From contig CAAFXE010000218.1 in NCBI GenBank assembly GCA_900766915.1, forward strand, positions 1 to 64,000: DNA of 64,000 bases. Reading direction: 5' to 3'. The position numbers and the translations under genes were made by a program. The DNA comes from Lachnospiraceae bacterium (lineage in GTDB: Bacteria; Bacillota; Clostridia; Lachnospirales; Lachnospiraceae). The notes under the pieces were generated by a model, which saw only the letters and a list, made by a program, of their open reading frames with translations, was not told where the DNA came from and made no database searches. This document shows, one piece after another, positions 1 to 8,002 of this stretch. How positions within the stretch are numbered: the stretch's first letter is position 1; every line of letters starts with the position of its first letter.

Positions 1-117
1 AAATAGTAATGAAAGTGTTCCAACTCTCTACGCTGTGCTGTAAAATAGTTTGCGAGAAGCTACACTACAAAGCACGGGAGGAGGAGTTGTAATAACTTTC
101 TTCGTTTTAGACAGCAT

Positions 118-259
118 ATAAATCAGTGTAAGTTCTGCCTTTTCAAGCACAAATAAGTGGCATCATGAATCCGTACACTAAGAATTGTTTAAGCGCCTTA
201 GTTTAATTGTGTGGCAGTTCAGTCAATGGCTTCTTATCTTTTACAAAAGGAGTCTGACT
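118..259 (+). ncRNA. Candidate bridge RNA region of the IS110 element
   Basis: This is the non-coding left end between the element boundary and the recombinase start. It contains nested complementary segments: AGTGTA (125-130) with TACACT (174-179), TGCC (136-139) with GGCA (159-162), and ACTAAG (177-182) with CTTAGT (196-201), the last being an alternative pairing to the first. IS110-group elements are known to transcribe a structured guide (bridge) RNA from this position. Both the RNA ends and the loop assignment are inference. Confidence 0.4.
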
Positions 260-1534
260 ATGAAAGTTACTTACCAAATCTGTTGTGGTGTCGATGTTCA
301 CAAATCTTTTCTCGTTGCCACAATTGTAAAAACCACCGGTGGAATTGAACCTTCTTATCAAAAGAAGCGCTTTTCCACTTTCAACAATTCAATTCTTGAA
401 TTCAAGCAATGGCTTCTCGAAAATGATTGCCATGATGTCTGTATGGAATCCACAGGTAAATATTGGGTTCCCGTCTTTAATCTTTTGGAAGATGAAATCA
501 ATGTTGTCATTGCCAATCCCAAATGGGTAAAGGCGGTGAAAGGTAACAAAGATGATACCAAAGATTCTAAATGGATTGGAGATTTGTTCCGTCTTGGACT
601 TGTCAGAGGCAGTTATATTCCTTGTAAGAAAGTCCGTATTCTCAGAGAATATACTCGCTATCGTTACAAGCTTATTTCCTGCCGTTCAAGTGAAAAGAAT
701 AGATATCAGAATGCTCTTACCGTTTGTAATGTTGCATTAGATTCTGTTGTTTCCGATATCTTTGGGAAGTCATCTACATCCATTATCGACTATCTGCTTG
801 AACAATCGGGTACATCCATTAACCACGAAGAAATCGCATCTAAGCTTCTTAGGAGCCTCAAATCCAAAGAAGATGCTGTTATAGAATCCATCGAAGGATA
901 TCAGATGACTGATGCCCAAAAATACCGTATGCGCCTCGTCCGCGCACATATGGATTATATCACAGCTGAAATCAATGATGTTGATAAAATGATTGAAAAT
1001 ATGATTTCTTCTAATCCTGATTTTGAAAATGCTATCCAGTTCCTCTGTACCATTCCGGGTGTCAAACGTGATAGTGCAATCACTATCATCTCCGAAATCG
1101 GTACTGATATGACTCAGTTTTCAAGTTCTAAACGTTTGTGTTGCTGGGCTGGTTTAACACCAGGCAGCAATGAATCTGCTGGTAAAAAGAAGTCTGTTCG
1201 GATTACACGTGCCGGTGTCTACCTCAAACCTGCATTAGTACAATGTGCTCATGCAGCCGTAAAATCTGATAAATCTCCTTACTATAAAAAGAAATATGAT
1301 TCTCTTGTCAAACGCCGTGGCAAGAAAAGAGCCATTATTGCTATTGCCCGTATGATTCTTACTGCAATTTACCAGATGCTGTCTACTGGTGAGCAGTGGA
1401 ATCCGAGCGATCTTTACAAAATCGATATGCCTGTAGCTCTTGTTGAAAAACAAAAAGCAAAAGCCATCAATCAAGCCAAGAAACTATTGCAGCGAGAAGG
1501 TATACTTCCTCCTGATGGACCATTAGCTTCTTGA
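260..1534 (+). CDS. IS110-family transposase/recombinase (DEDD)
   Basis: This is a 424-residue recombinase that would cut and rejoin the insertion sequence. The N-terminal RuvC-like domain shows the GVDVHKS motif (Asp12), ES in MESTGKYW (about Glu63) and a DDTKD cluster (about 98-102), matching the DEDD tetrad. The C-terminal Transposase_20-type domain carries IPGV and AGLTPGSNESAGKKK, where Ser306 is the expected catalytic serine. The start at 260 is chosen because AAAAGGAG sits 9-10 bases upstream. The reading frame is open further back to 185, but that part overlaps the structured left end. The gene appears intact and the length is normal for the family. Confidence 0.93.
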   Translation: MKVTYQICCGVDVHKSFLVATIVKTTGGIEPSYQKKRFSTFNNSILEFKQWLLENDCHDVCMESTGKYWVPVFNLLEDEINVVIANPKWVKAVKGNKDDTKDSKWIGDLFRLGLVRGSYIPCKKVRILREYTRYRYKLISCRSSEKNRYQNALTVCNVALDSVVSDIFGKSSTSIIDYLLEQSGTSINHEEIASKLLRSLKSKEDAVIESIEGYQMTDAQKYRMRLVRAHMDYITAEINDVDKMIENMISSNPDFENAIQFLCTIPGVKRDSAITIISEIGTDMTQFSSSKRLCCWAGLTPGSNESAGKKKSVRITRAGVYLKPALVQCAHAAVKSDKSPYYKKKYDSLVKRRGKKRAIIAIARMILTAIYQMLSTGEQWNPSDLYKIDMPVALVEKQKAKAINQAKKLLQREGILPPDGPLAS

Positions 1535-1679
1535 TCTAATTCGCTATATCTATAACACTTCAAAAAGTTGCCTAATTTAGACAGCTTAGTAAAGTGTGTC
1601 CATTTATGGCTGTCCTCTACTTTCTTTCACACTATCTTCCTGTCTTCTTCCTGCTCTCGGTGTATTTAATACTGGCATA

Positions 1680-1961
1680 CTATTTTCCCCCTTTAACTTT
1701 CATAATGTTTCCTACAAGTTTTTGAATATAGTTGTATTCTTCTGATGAAATTTTATTCTCCAGCTCATTTATTTTCTGTGTGAGCTGAATAAACTGATTC
1801 ATCACAATCGGCTCATTGCACCCATCTTCCTTATAATGTGCAAATGCCATTCTTCCCAAGCCTGAAATCGAGATATTCATTTCTTTGGCCTGTTTTAAAA
1901 TCTCTTCTTTTTCAGATTCTGTCATTCCAATAACGACTGATGTCCGTTTAGATTTAGACAT
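1680..1961 (-). CDS. MobC-like mobilisation protein
   Basis: This small, basic, 93-residue protein has the pattern of relaxosome accessory proteins. An N-terminal stretch (KRTSVVIGMTESEKEEILKQ) is followed by an amphipathic ribbon-helix-helix-like segment and a C-terminal coiled region. The start at 1961 is supported by AAAGGAG seven bases upstream. The frame extends to 2030 without a ribosome site. Directly after the stop, a second minus-strand frame of only 24 codons opens at 1678 and ends at 1604, about 20 bases before the IS110 end. It may be the relic of a downstream relaxase gene. The assignment rests on family resemblance only. Confidence 0.6.
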   Translation of the reverse strand: MSKSKRTSVVIGMTESEKEEILKQAKEMNISISGLGRMAFAHYKEDGCNEPIVMNQFIQLTQKINELENKISSEEYNYIQKLVGNIMKVKGGK

Positions 1962-2197
1962 TGTTTTGTTCTCCTTTTCAAATATTAAGTCCAAATCACA
2001 ATTTATTGTCAGTTCTTTGAACTTTACCAATATGTTAGTAATTTTTTACACACATTCGTAACATTTAAATAATTCCTGCAAAACATTACTTATCCACCGG
2101 GAAGAACCTACTTTTACAAATATGTTTAAAGGAGGACAGCACAAATCAGCACAATTTAATTAACAAAATAATAAATCCATAAGGATTCGGTCCCAAC

Positions 2198-2278
2198 ACA
2201 TTCCCTTTGAGACCAAAAGTGTATTACAAAGCGGAGATATATTTAAATATATAGGGAATGTCACACTTATGAGAGTGT
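2198..2278. other. Candidate oriT or divergent regulatory region
   Basis: This is the structured part of the 453-base gap between two divergent mob-type genes. It has 9-base arms ACATTCCCT (2198-2206) and AGGGAATGT (2253-2261), a 16-base AT palindrome (2237-2252) and a small inverted repeat ACACT/AGTGT (2263-2267 and 2274-2278). Inverted repeats next to mobC and relaxase genes are the usual setting of an origin of transfer. No nick-site consensus was recognised. The remainder of the gap (1962-2197 and 2279-2414) shows no gene. Confidence 0.35.
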
Positions 2279-2414
2279 AACTCCAACAGAAAGACAATAG
2301 GATGATTAGATCAATGGAATAATCATTTATTAAGAATACATGACCGTAATTTATATCTCATTAAGAATCATTACATATCATTTGAATTTATCAATGTATG
2401 AAAGGAATTTAACT

Positions 2415-2729
2415 ATGAAAACGAAGAACAACAAACGAATACTGGATACCCCAAAATCAATACGTTTTACATCAGATGAAGTAAAAGAATTAGAAAAGAA
2501 AGCATCTGAACTTGGCATGAACTTTAATGCTTTTGTACGTGATAAAGCCGTAGGTGGAAAAGAAAGAACTACTTATGCCAAGAAGCTGGTCATCAAATCT
2601 AAAGTCTTGGCTAATACGCAGAGAGACAGGATTTATGAATTATTTGAAACAACCCCTTCTGATTTCGTATCTAAAGAACAGATTAGAAAAATACTTGAAG
2701 AGACAAGAAAGGAATGTGACATTCAATGA
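2415..2729 (+). CDS. MobC-like relaxosome protein
   Basis: This 104-residue basic protein resembles mobilisation accessory proteins. IRFTSDEVKELEKKASELGM followed by NFNAFVRDKA is the ribbon-helix-helix-like core (about residues 15-45). The C-terminal half is helical and charged. The start at 2415 has GAAAGGAATTT upstream; longer frames from 2340 lack a ribosome site. Its stop overlaps the start of the relaxase gene by four bases (ATGA), so the two are translationally coupled. It probably helps the relaxase bind oriT. It is only distantly similar to the MobC-like protein on the other strand. Confidence 0.65.
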   Translation: MKTKNNKRILDTPKSIRFTSDEVKELEKKASELGMNFNAFVRDKAVGGKERTTYAKKLVIKSKVLANTQRDRIYELFETTPSDFVSKEQIRKILEETRKECDIQ

Positions 2730-3262
2730 GACCACTAATGATTAATATACACAAACATGAGTACCAAAATAAAACAGCTACCCAATATCTGATCCGGTAT
2801 ATTACCAGAACCAGATGTAACGAAGACAAATCACATCAGTTTCATGGCTATGGCTCATATCATGGATACATGTATCAAAAACCCGTGGAAGAACTTATTA
2901 ACGAATTTATCGACGTCCAGAAATACCATAAGGCAGATGGTTGTTTGATGTGTCATTATGTCATTCTTATACCAGATGATCTTTTTGCCAGAATGAATAA
3001 TGACTATCAGATTTTAAGTGCATATGCGTCTGCTTGTTGTAATTACATTTTTAATCTTGGTCATCAGGCTTGTTTCGGAATCCATGTATCAGATTCCAGA
3101 AAGTTACATATTCATCTTGCAATCAATGCTGTTAATTTCAAAACTGGTAGAAAACTAAGACAATATCCTACGGAAATATATAATATAATCGAATCTCCAT
3201 TATGCAACCTTGCATCAAACTTTGTAGTACCTGAAAAAGTAGCTTCTCTAGATAATCTGTGA
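2726..3262 (+). CDS. Short relaxase/mobilisation nuclease (MobA-like), probably truncated
   Basis: This 178-residue protein matches the N-terminal nuclease part of MOBP-type relaxases. Tyr-rich TATQYLIRYITRT lies near residues 18-29, CHYVILIPDD near 76-85, and the metal-binding HxH is in KLHIHLAINAVNF (His128, His130). Family members are usually over 300 residues, with a C-terminal domain after the nuclease. This one stops shortly after the histidine motif, so it is either a minimal relaxase or a truncated one. It overlaps the upstream MobC-like gene by four bases. It would nick and lead transfer of the element at oriT. Confidence 0.65.
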   Translation: MRPLMINIHKHEYQNKTATQYLIRYITRTRCNEDKSHQFHGYGSYHGYMYQKPVEELINEFIDVQKYHKADGCLMCHYVILIPDDLFARMNNDYQILSAYASACCNYIFNLGHQACFGIHVSDSRKLHIHLAINAVNFKTGRKLRQYPTEIYNIIESPLCNLASNFVVPEKVASLDNL

Positions 3263-3419
3263 TAATCGTTCTCTATCGGTAGCATTGCTACATATTTTCT
3301 TATGGTATCTACTGATACTTCCCAAGTCTTTATAATCATCACCTAGATTTCCATCGTTTATCATTAAGCAACAACTAACATATGGGTAATGAAAAAATAG
3401 ATTTCAGGAGGTATTGTAA

Positions 3420-3647
3420 TTGTATAATTATTATCAGAATCCTTTAACATACAATGCAATGATGCAGGATGATGAGGCAGTCTTAATGACTCCACCGGAA
3501 TTAGCAGCTTATCTTGGCATTGGCAGGAACTTAGCTTATCAGCTTCTGAACGAAGGAACTATCAAAGGATTTAAGATTGGTAATCAATGGAAGGTTTCTA
3601 AGCAGGCGGTTGATCTGTATATTATGAAAAAATCTGGGTTACAGTAA
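3420..3647 (+). CDS. Excisionase-like helix-turn-helix protein
   Basis: This 75-residue protein carries a MerR/Xis-type winged helix. MTPPELAAYLGIGRNLAYQLL followed by IKGFKIGNQWKVSKQAVDLYI is the classical excisionase pattern (residues about 23-68). The TTG start at 3420 is preferred because AGGAGG lies eight bases upstream; an internal ATG-ATG pair lacks such a site. Xis-type proteins bind attachment-site DNA and steer excision, and usually sit beside an integrase gene. No integrase is found here, which supports the reading of this segment as a decayed element. Confidence 0.8.
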   Translation: MYNYYQNPLTYNAMMQDDEAVLMTPPELAAYLGIGRNLAYQLLNEGTIKGFKIGNQWKVSKQAVDLYIMKKSGLQ

Positions 3648-3648
3648 C

Positions 3649-3676
3649 ATAGCGAAGCCAATTAAGGCTTCGCTAT
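3649..3676 (+). terminator. Hairpin after the excisionase-like gene
   Basis: Perfect 11-base arms ATAGCGAAGCC (3649-3659) and GGCTTCGCTAT (3666-3676) flank a six-base loop, starting two bases after the stop codon. No strong T tract follows, so termination may be Rho-independent only in part. Confidence 0.6.
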
Positions 3677-3680
3677 CTCA

Positions 3681-3865
3681 ATTCATTGATTAGCATTCAA
3701 CATGATGCTCCTTCTACCGTTAGAGATATGTACAAACGATACCTTGAACGAAAACAGAATCAGGTACCTGTTTCATTAGATGAAGAAGCAGAATCTGACT
3801 TTTCCCGCTGGGGCACCTTACCAAAAATCACAAAGACTATTTCCAGCCCTACAGCAGAGCAATAA
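3681..3865 (+). pseudogene. Remnant of an unidentified mobile-element gene (3' end)
   Basis: An open frame without a usable start or ribosome site ends at TAA 3863-3865. Its last 45 or so residues look like real protein, with VRDMYKRYLERKQNQVP and SDFSRWGTLPKI, but I do not recognise the family. It lies between the excisionase-like gene and a terminator, where an integrase or replication gene would be expected. I read it as the surviving C-terminal end of a deleted gene. Confidence 0.35.
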
Positions 3866-3866
3866 A

Positions 3867-3918
3867 TTAGCAAAAAACTAACTACGTATGCAAAATCAAA
3901 GTAAGTTACTTTTGCTAA
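3867..3918. repeat. Inverted repeat TTAGCAAAA / TTTTGCTAA
   Basis: Nine-base perfect arms at 3867-3875 and 3910-3918 surround a 34-base centre. It could be a weak hairpin or an integrase arm/core site left by the decayed element. No duplicate of it was seen in the window. Confidence 0.4.
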
Positions 3919-3959
3919 ATAGAGCTACATATTGCTTTATCCTATATATAATGAACATA

Positions 3960-3990
3960 GGAGCAGGTACGATAACGCCTGCTCCCTTTT
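3960..3990 (+). terminator. Rho-independent terminator
   Basis: The stem GGAGCAGG/CCTGCTCC (3960-3985, 10-base loop) is followed by CTTTTTAT. It ends rightward transcription from the mobilisation segment, just before a block of minus-strand small genes. Confidence 0.75.
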
Positions 3991-4026
3991 TATAAAATAT
4001 CTGCAAATATACATCAACTTTAGCTT

Positions 4027-4185
4027 TCAAACCTTAATACCATATTTTTGTTTAAAGGTCTCATACATTTCTTTGGCCTCTTCCGGTGCACCATCGTCTA
4101 TTATAATAGTGTCACCATCTAAAATGAGCCATGGACTAAGTATTTCTAACATTTTCATTTCTTCTTTACTCGGCATTACCATCAT
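4027..4185 (-). CDS. Small hypothetical protein (52 aa)
   Basis: This small acidic protein begins MMVMPSKEEMKMLEILSPW, contains GDTIIIDDGAPEEAKEMYE and ends in KQKYGIKV. AGAGGTGAC lies just upstream of the start at 4185. No family is recognised. A 25-codon frame (4183-4260, minus) ends at the start of this gene with a TGA/ATG overlap and could be a leader peptide. The coherent codon content and the ribosome site argue that the gene is real. Confidence 0.5.
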   Translation of the reverse strand: MMVMPSKEEMKMLEILSPWLILDGDTIIIDDGAPEEAKEMYETFKQKYGIKV

Positions 4186-4265
4186 AGTTTTGTCACCTCT
4201 GAAAATTTGGATTTCGCTAGTTCTAATAACTGGCAGTTATTCCATTCTTCATGGAACATACAATC

Positions 4266-4474
4266 TCAATTATTTTCTAACATCTTATACATGCTTCTCC
4301 CTTTTGCCAATTCATCAATAAGTTTATCCAAATATCTGATTTCTTGCATTAAAGGATCTTCTATATTCTCAACCCTTACTCCGCATGCAGAACCTGTAAT
4401 CATTTTTCTATTTGGATTCATTAATGGTGCATCTTCAAAGAATTTACCATAACTTACAGATACTTGGACTTCAT
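4266..4474 (-). pseudogene. Small hypothetical gene with an apparent one-base deletion
   Basis: A strong site GGAGGAG precedes ATG at 4474, but that frame stops after six codons. The next frame over is open without interruption to TGA 4266-4268. It encodes a plausible protein (VQVSVSYGKFF, then NRKMITGSACGVRVENIEDP and KLIDELAKGRSMYKML). One extra A after ATGAA would restore a continuous gene of about 69 residues. It is either a real frameshift, use of an unusual ATA start, or a sequencing slip in an A run. Function is unknown. Confidence 0.45.
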
Positions 4475-4550
4475 TTTGTATTTCTCCTCCAAAAAAGCAG
4501 ATTGTATATTTATATTATAGCATTTGTCCGTAAAATTTGTATTGTATTTT

Positions 4551-4724
4551 CTACTTAGCCTTTGCCTTTTTCTTTTCTAAAGACGCTGCTTTTTCCATTA
4601 TTCTTCTTACAAGTTCTGGATTATCTGGCTCATTTTTCCATCCTTCGATTTCTTTCAACATATCGTTCACCCATTCCATAAACATTTCTCTCGTTAATTT
4701 TTCCACTTCACATTTGTTGCTCAT
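4551..4724 (-). CDS. Small hypothetical protein (57 aa)
   Basis: This is a 57-residue, mostly helical, charged protein. It begins MSNKCEVEKLTREMFMEW, carries WKNEPDNPELVRRIMEKAAS and ends in a lysine-rich tail. TAGGAGATTCGATT precedes the ATG at 4724. It heads the small minus-strand cluster at 4027-4724. No family is recognised. Confidence 0.55.
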   Translation of the reverse strand: MSNKCEVEKLTREMFMEWVNDMLKEIEGWKNEPDNPELVRRIMEKAASLEKKKAKAK

Positions 4725-4897
4725 AATCGAATCTCCTAAAAAATATATAATTTATTCACGGGTTTGCTCTATTTTCGATGGCTCTTCCTGTAATAACATT
4801 TTTTGAATTAAGATTACAAAAAATAAACCTTGCGACTAATATTCCATCTTAATATTAATCTGGAGGCAACAAAGTCTTTTAAATGCACGCCAAAGGC

Positions 4898-4919
4898 GGG
4901 AGAGATAATTCTCTCTCCC
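4898..4919. terminator. Hairpin downstream of the VWA/metallopeptidase gene
   Basis: The stem GGGAGAGA/TCTCTCCC (4898-4905 and 4912-4919) has a six-base loop. It lies about 90 bases past the end of the minus-strand VWA gene. It lacks a clear T run on either side, so its role as terminator is tentative. A tandem duplicate TTTATTGATCCA (about 4920-4944) sits next to it. Nothing else is seen in 4725-5007. Confidence 0.4.
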
Positions 4920-5007
4920 ATTTATTGATCCATTTATTGATCCATCTATTATTAATACGATTAACTCAGCAAAACCTTACAGGTTTTTAAAGAAATATCT
5001 CGATTAT

Positions 5008-6852
5008 TTATTCTTCGAAATAGAACACCTTACCCTTCGGCACAAACGGCAGACTCCTTCCCCTTGGAATTAAATAAGCATGGTTGTGTCGAACAATCAT
5101 CTTATCTTCTATCTCACCATCAGTAATCAGCAGAATCGGTCCATCATCCGGAAAATCCTTTGCTTTTTCCAGATAATCTACTGCAGGCTGTAATTCGGTT
5201 CCTCCACGCCCTTTTACCTCTACCCGTCCTGCAATATCTTCCGGTGCTAAATATCCGGCATCATAAGCACTGGCATCACAAAAGACAACTCTGACCATTG
5301 GTACTTCTTTTGCGGCCGCATAACTGGCAATGCTTCCAAGAGCCATCCCTATCATTTTGGCACTCATGGAACCGGATGTATCAATGATTACACCAAAAGT
5401 TCTGCTGTCCTCATTCACATTCAGTTTCACATATCTTGGTCTTGGAATATCCGGTGTGGAACCCTGCCTTCTGCTTGGCCTTGTATAACTTCTATGCTTC
5501 TCAATCGAAGGAATAAAACTATCCAGCCACCTTGCAAGCTCTACATCCCACGGAATTACCGGCATACAAAGTGCCCTGATCTCTTCCACTAAACCTGCAG
5601 GTATAAAACCTCTTCTATGAGCGAAATGATATTCCAATCCTTGCGACAATGCACTTTTACAAAACTCATCTAAAGTCATTCCACAATAAGTTGAAACCTT
5701 ATTTCCTTTGCTTCCACTGATGATATCTCCTTTTCCATATCCACGGAGAGTATTTAGCTTATAATTCTTCCTGATCTCCTTAATGAGCTCCTCATAAATG
5801 CTCTCTGCTGACCAGTCCTTATATGCTATATCATACAGACAACCTTCTGGCATTTCTCCCACGCCCATATCGTTTAGCCATCCGTTGATTACGAAATCAC
5901 ATGCTACGTTCCAAAGATATGCGTCTCTTCCCTGACACCGTTCCCCATGTTGAAGTCCTGCATGTAATAGCTCATGTGCGACTACAAAGCGGCATTCTTC
6001 TTTTGATAGATTTGCCAGTGGATTGATATAGATTTCTCCTGCCTGCACATTTATAGCGGCAACACTGATTTCTTCCTTCTGACAGATATTCTTATCCATC
6101 ACAATTTGAAATGGTGCAGCCACACTTCCCAACATTGGATAATTTGTCAGAAACCAGTTTTTGATACCACTTAATTGTACTCCTATACTCCAAGGATTTA
6201 ACTTTTCTCCGGAAGCAACTAATCTGATGGAATCCGTAACAGCCCATGCAATGCCTTCAAGAAATTTTTCTGCTTCTATGTTCTCCTCACCCTCTTCATA
6301 ACGAATTGGCTTATCTAATCCAACCATACCGGGATTGGCTGTATCACATTGAAGTTCTTCCGGAACCCCTCCAAGTTTTAGCAGATACTCGTATATCTTT
6401 TTTTCATCTGACACATTACATGGAATGGCTGAGAAATTGATATTGTAAATAGATCTTCCAAATTTCATTTCATTTAGGAACTTCGCAATATAAATATCAC
6501 ATGCAGCACTCCAAAGCTTCTGGTCAAACTCTGGTTTCCATGCCTTAGTTCCATCTGCCTTTGTGATCTCATATCCGGGCAGCTTATTTAAATCCCAATG
6601 ACCTAAAATCATATGAAGTTTACAATGAGCTAAAGCCCACGCCCATTCTTTCGGTTCCAGATATTTTTTAGCATTCGCATAAACCATCTTATGGTCTGCA
6701 TAGGCGATCGTATCTTTCTGCAGATTGTATTTTGGGGTAATGGTGTTGACTCCGGTCCAACTAAACACCGGGTGTTCTCTGATAAGATCAATTCCCCTTT
6801 GCAGATTTTCTTCCTCTTTTGTAGGCTTGTTATTATTACATTTTTTCATCAT
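5008..6852 (-). CDS. VWA-like domain protein with N-terminal metallopeptidase domain (DUF2201-type)
   Basis: This is a 614-residue cytoplasmic protein without signal or membrane segments. The middle carries HELLHAG (His293-Glu294-His297), the zinc-binding HExxH of putative metallopeptidases, followed by GHGER-type and ACDFVIN segments. The C-terminal von Willebrand A domain has an intact MIDAS: DTSGS (Asp491), GGTELQ and ITDGE. The start at 6852 has AAAGGTGACTG upstream. It begins nine bases after the MoxR-type ATPase gene, and such ATPase/VWA pairs act together as chelatase-like remodelling machines. The substrate is unknown. Confidence 0.85.
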   Translation of the reverse strand: MMKKCNNNKPTKEEENLQRGIDLIREHPVFSWTGVNTITPKYNLQKDTIAYADHKMVYANAKKYLEPKEWAWALAHCKLHMILGHWDLNKLPGYEITKADGTKAWKPEFDQKLWSAACDIYIAKFLNEMKFGRSIYNINFSAIPCNVSDEKKIYEYLLKLGGVPEELQCDTANPGMVGLDKPIRYEEGEENIEAEKFLEGIAWAVTDSIRLVASGEKLNPWSIGVQLSGIKNWFLTNYPMLGSVAAPFQIVMDKNICQKEEISVAAINVQAGEIYINPLANLSKEECRFVVAHELLHAGLQHGERCQGRDAYLWNVACDFVINGWLNDMGVGEMPEGCLYDIAYKDWSAESIYEELIKEIRKNYKLNTLRGYGKGDIISGSKGNKVSTYCGMTLDEFCKSALSQGLEYHFAHRRGFIPAGLVEEIRALCMPVIPWDVELARWLDSFIPSIEKHRSYTRPSRRQGSTPDIPRPRYVKLNVNEDSRTFGVIIDTSGSMSAKMIGMALGSIASYAAAKEVPMVRVVFCDASAYDAGYLAPEDIAGRVEVKGRGGTELQPAVDYLEKAKDFPDDGPILLITDGEIEDKMIVRHNHAYLIPRGRSLPFVPKGKVFYFEE

Positions 6853-6861
6853 CAGTCACCT

Positions 6862-7923
6862 TTATGATACGTTTGCAAGTCTTGGCAGGTCACGGACGAT
6901 TTCTAATAAGAACCAGTCAGGAAGTTTTCCTTCATCATCTGTAGTTACAACAATCTGTGCAATTTCGTAGTTAATATGAGCCAATTCTTTAATCAGTGAC
7001 TTTGCTCGGTGTGCAAGATATTGTGATTCTTTGCTCATTTTACCCTTTCCTCTTGGCAATTCATTTAATAACTTTGCCCTAAAGGATTGTGCCAGGAAAT
7101 ACAACACATCTCTTTCCTCCGGTTTAGACGGCCAGTGTGCTTCTCCCTTGATGATATCATTCAAGAGATTTCTGTTTCCTAACTGCTTAATATAAGCAAG
7201 GAACATTCCAGCATGTTTTGCAGAAACACATCCATAGGCAAGTATCCTTAATACTTCTTCCGGGACATTTTTTTCGCCTGCACCATATTCCTTTAATGCA
7301 TCACTTAGTAAATGCCATGATCGGGGTGTGGAGAATGGTTCTTCTGTCTTTGGAGGTTCTGAAAACAAATGATCTGGACGTTGTGTAATATAATCAATGA
7401 CCCAAGGATGAAGCGAATTTTCATAAGCCCATTTAAGCCACTGCTGCGGGTCTGCTTTCATCTGTACATGAAACATTCTGTTGACAAGTGCCGATGACAT
7501 CGTCTTTACAATGGCACCGTCCTGTGCTCTGTTTCCGGCTCCGATGACAATACTTCCTTCCGGAAGATAATATTCCCCGATTCTTCTCTCATGGATAAGG
7601 CTGTAAAAAGCCTTCTGTACTTCTTGGGAACAGGCATTAAGTTCATCTAAAAACAGTACATAAGGCTCCTTTCTCGCTATCATCTTGGGCGGTAAAAACT
7701 CTGATGTTTCTCCGTTAATTCTTGGAATCCCGATAATATCCTCAGGTGCCAACTGACTTCCCAACAGTGATACACAGGGAAGTCCTACTTCTTCGGCAAA
7801 CATCTCTACCAAAGCAGATTTTCCGATACCGGGAGCACCCCAAATAAATACAGGACGTGTCGGTGCTACATTTAATAAAATTTCTAATAGGTCACTTTGG
7901 GTGACTGTAATTGGTAAATTCAT
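6862..7923 (-). CDS. MoxR-type AAA+ ATPase
   Basis: This is a 353-residue AAA+ ATPase of the MoxR/dynein-like group. Walker A is GAPGIGKS (29-36), Walker B is VLFLDE (Asp93-Glu94), and a sensor region follows around GAGNRAQDGA. GAAAAGGAGAAAG precedes the start at 7923. It is the first gene of a two-gene unit with the VWA/metallopeptidase protein, its likely working partner. The pair is expected to remodel or activate a target complex using ATP and a metal ion. A terminator-like hairpin 28 bases upstream may attenuate transcription into it. Confidence 0.88.
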   Translation of the reverse strand: MNLPITVTQSDLLEILLNVAPTRPVFIWGAPGIGKSALVEMFAEEVGLPCVSLLGSQLAPEDIIGIPRINGETSEFLPPKMIARKEPYVLFLDELNACSQEVQKAFYSLIHERRIGEYYLPEGSIVIGAGNRAQDGAIVKTMSSALVNRMFHVQMKADPQQWLKWAYENSLHPWVIDYITQRPDHLFSEPPKTEEPFSTPRSWHLLSDALKEYGAGEKNVPEEVLRILAYGCVSAKHAGMFLAYIKQLGNRNLLNDIIKGEAHWPSKPEERDVLYFLAQSFRAKLLNELPRGKGKMSKESQYLAHRAKSLIKELAHINYEIAQIVVTTDDEGKLPDWFLLEIVRDLPRLANVS

Positions 7924-7951
7924 TTTCTTTCTCCTTTTCTGAACAAAAATA

Positions 7952-7977
7952 GGACGAAGCCCCGAAAGACTCCGTCC
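7952..7977 (-). terminator. Terminator-like hairpin just upstream of the MoxR gene
   Basis: Read on the minus strand, the stem GGACGGAG/CTTCGTCC is followed by TATTTTT. It lies between the 54-residue membrane protein gene and the MoxR start. It can end the upstream transcript or act as an attenuator. Confidence 0.65.
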
Positions 7978-8002
7978 TTAACCTGTTATGTAATCAAATT
8001 AA

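Larger units (their letters stand above)
106..1585 (+). mobile_element. IS110-family insertion sequence (about 1.47 kb)
   Basis: The element holds one DEDD recombinase gene, a roughly 150-base structured non-coding left end and a short right end. A 10-base direct repeat, TTTAGACAGC, lies at 106-115 and again at 1576-1585, and I take it as marking the approximate ends. No terminal inverted repeats are obvious. IS110-group elements typically lack them, make no target duplication and share a short core at both ends. The exact boundaries are inferred. The flanks are unrelated AT-rich sequence. Confidence 0.7.

Noticed and set aside
185..259. Upstream extension of the IS110 recombinase frame
   Set aside because: The first 25 codons have no ribosome site and overlap the structured left end; the ATG at 260 has a good site.
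1604..1678. 24-codon frame after the MobC-like gene as a separate gene
   Set aside because: It is coupled to the upstream stop, but is too short and has no recognisable domain; at most it is a relic.
4183..4260. 25-codon minus-strand frame as a protein gene
   Set aside because: It has no ribosome site; kept only as a possible leader in the neighbouring gene's entry.
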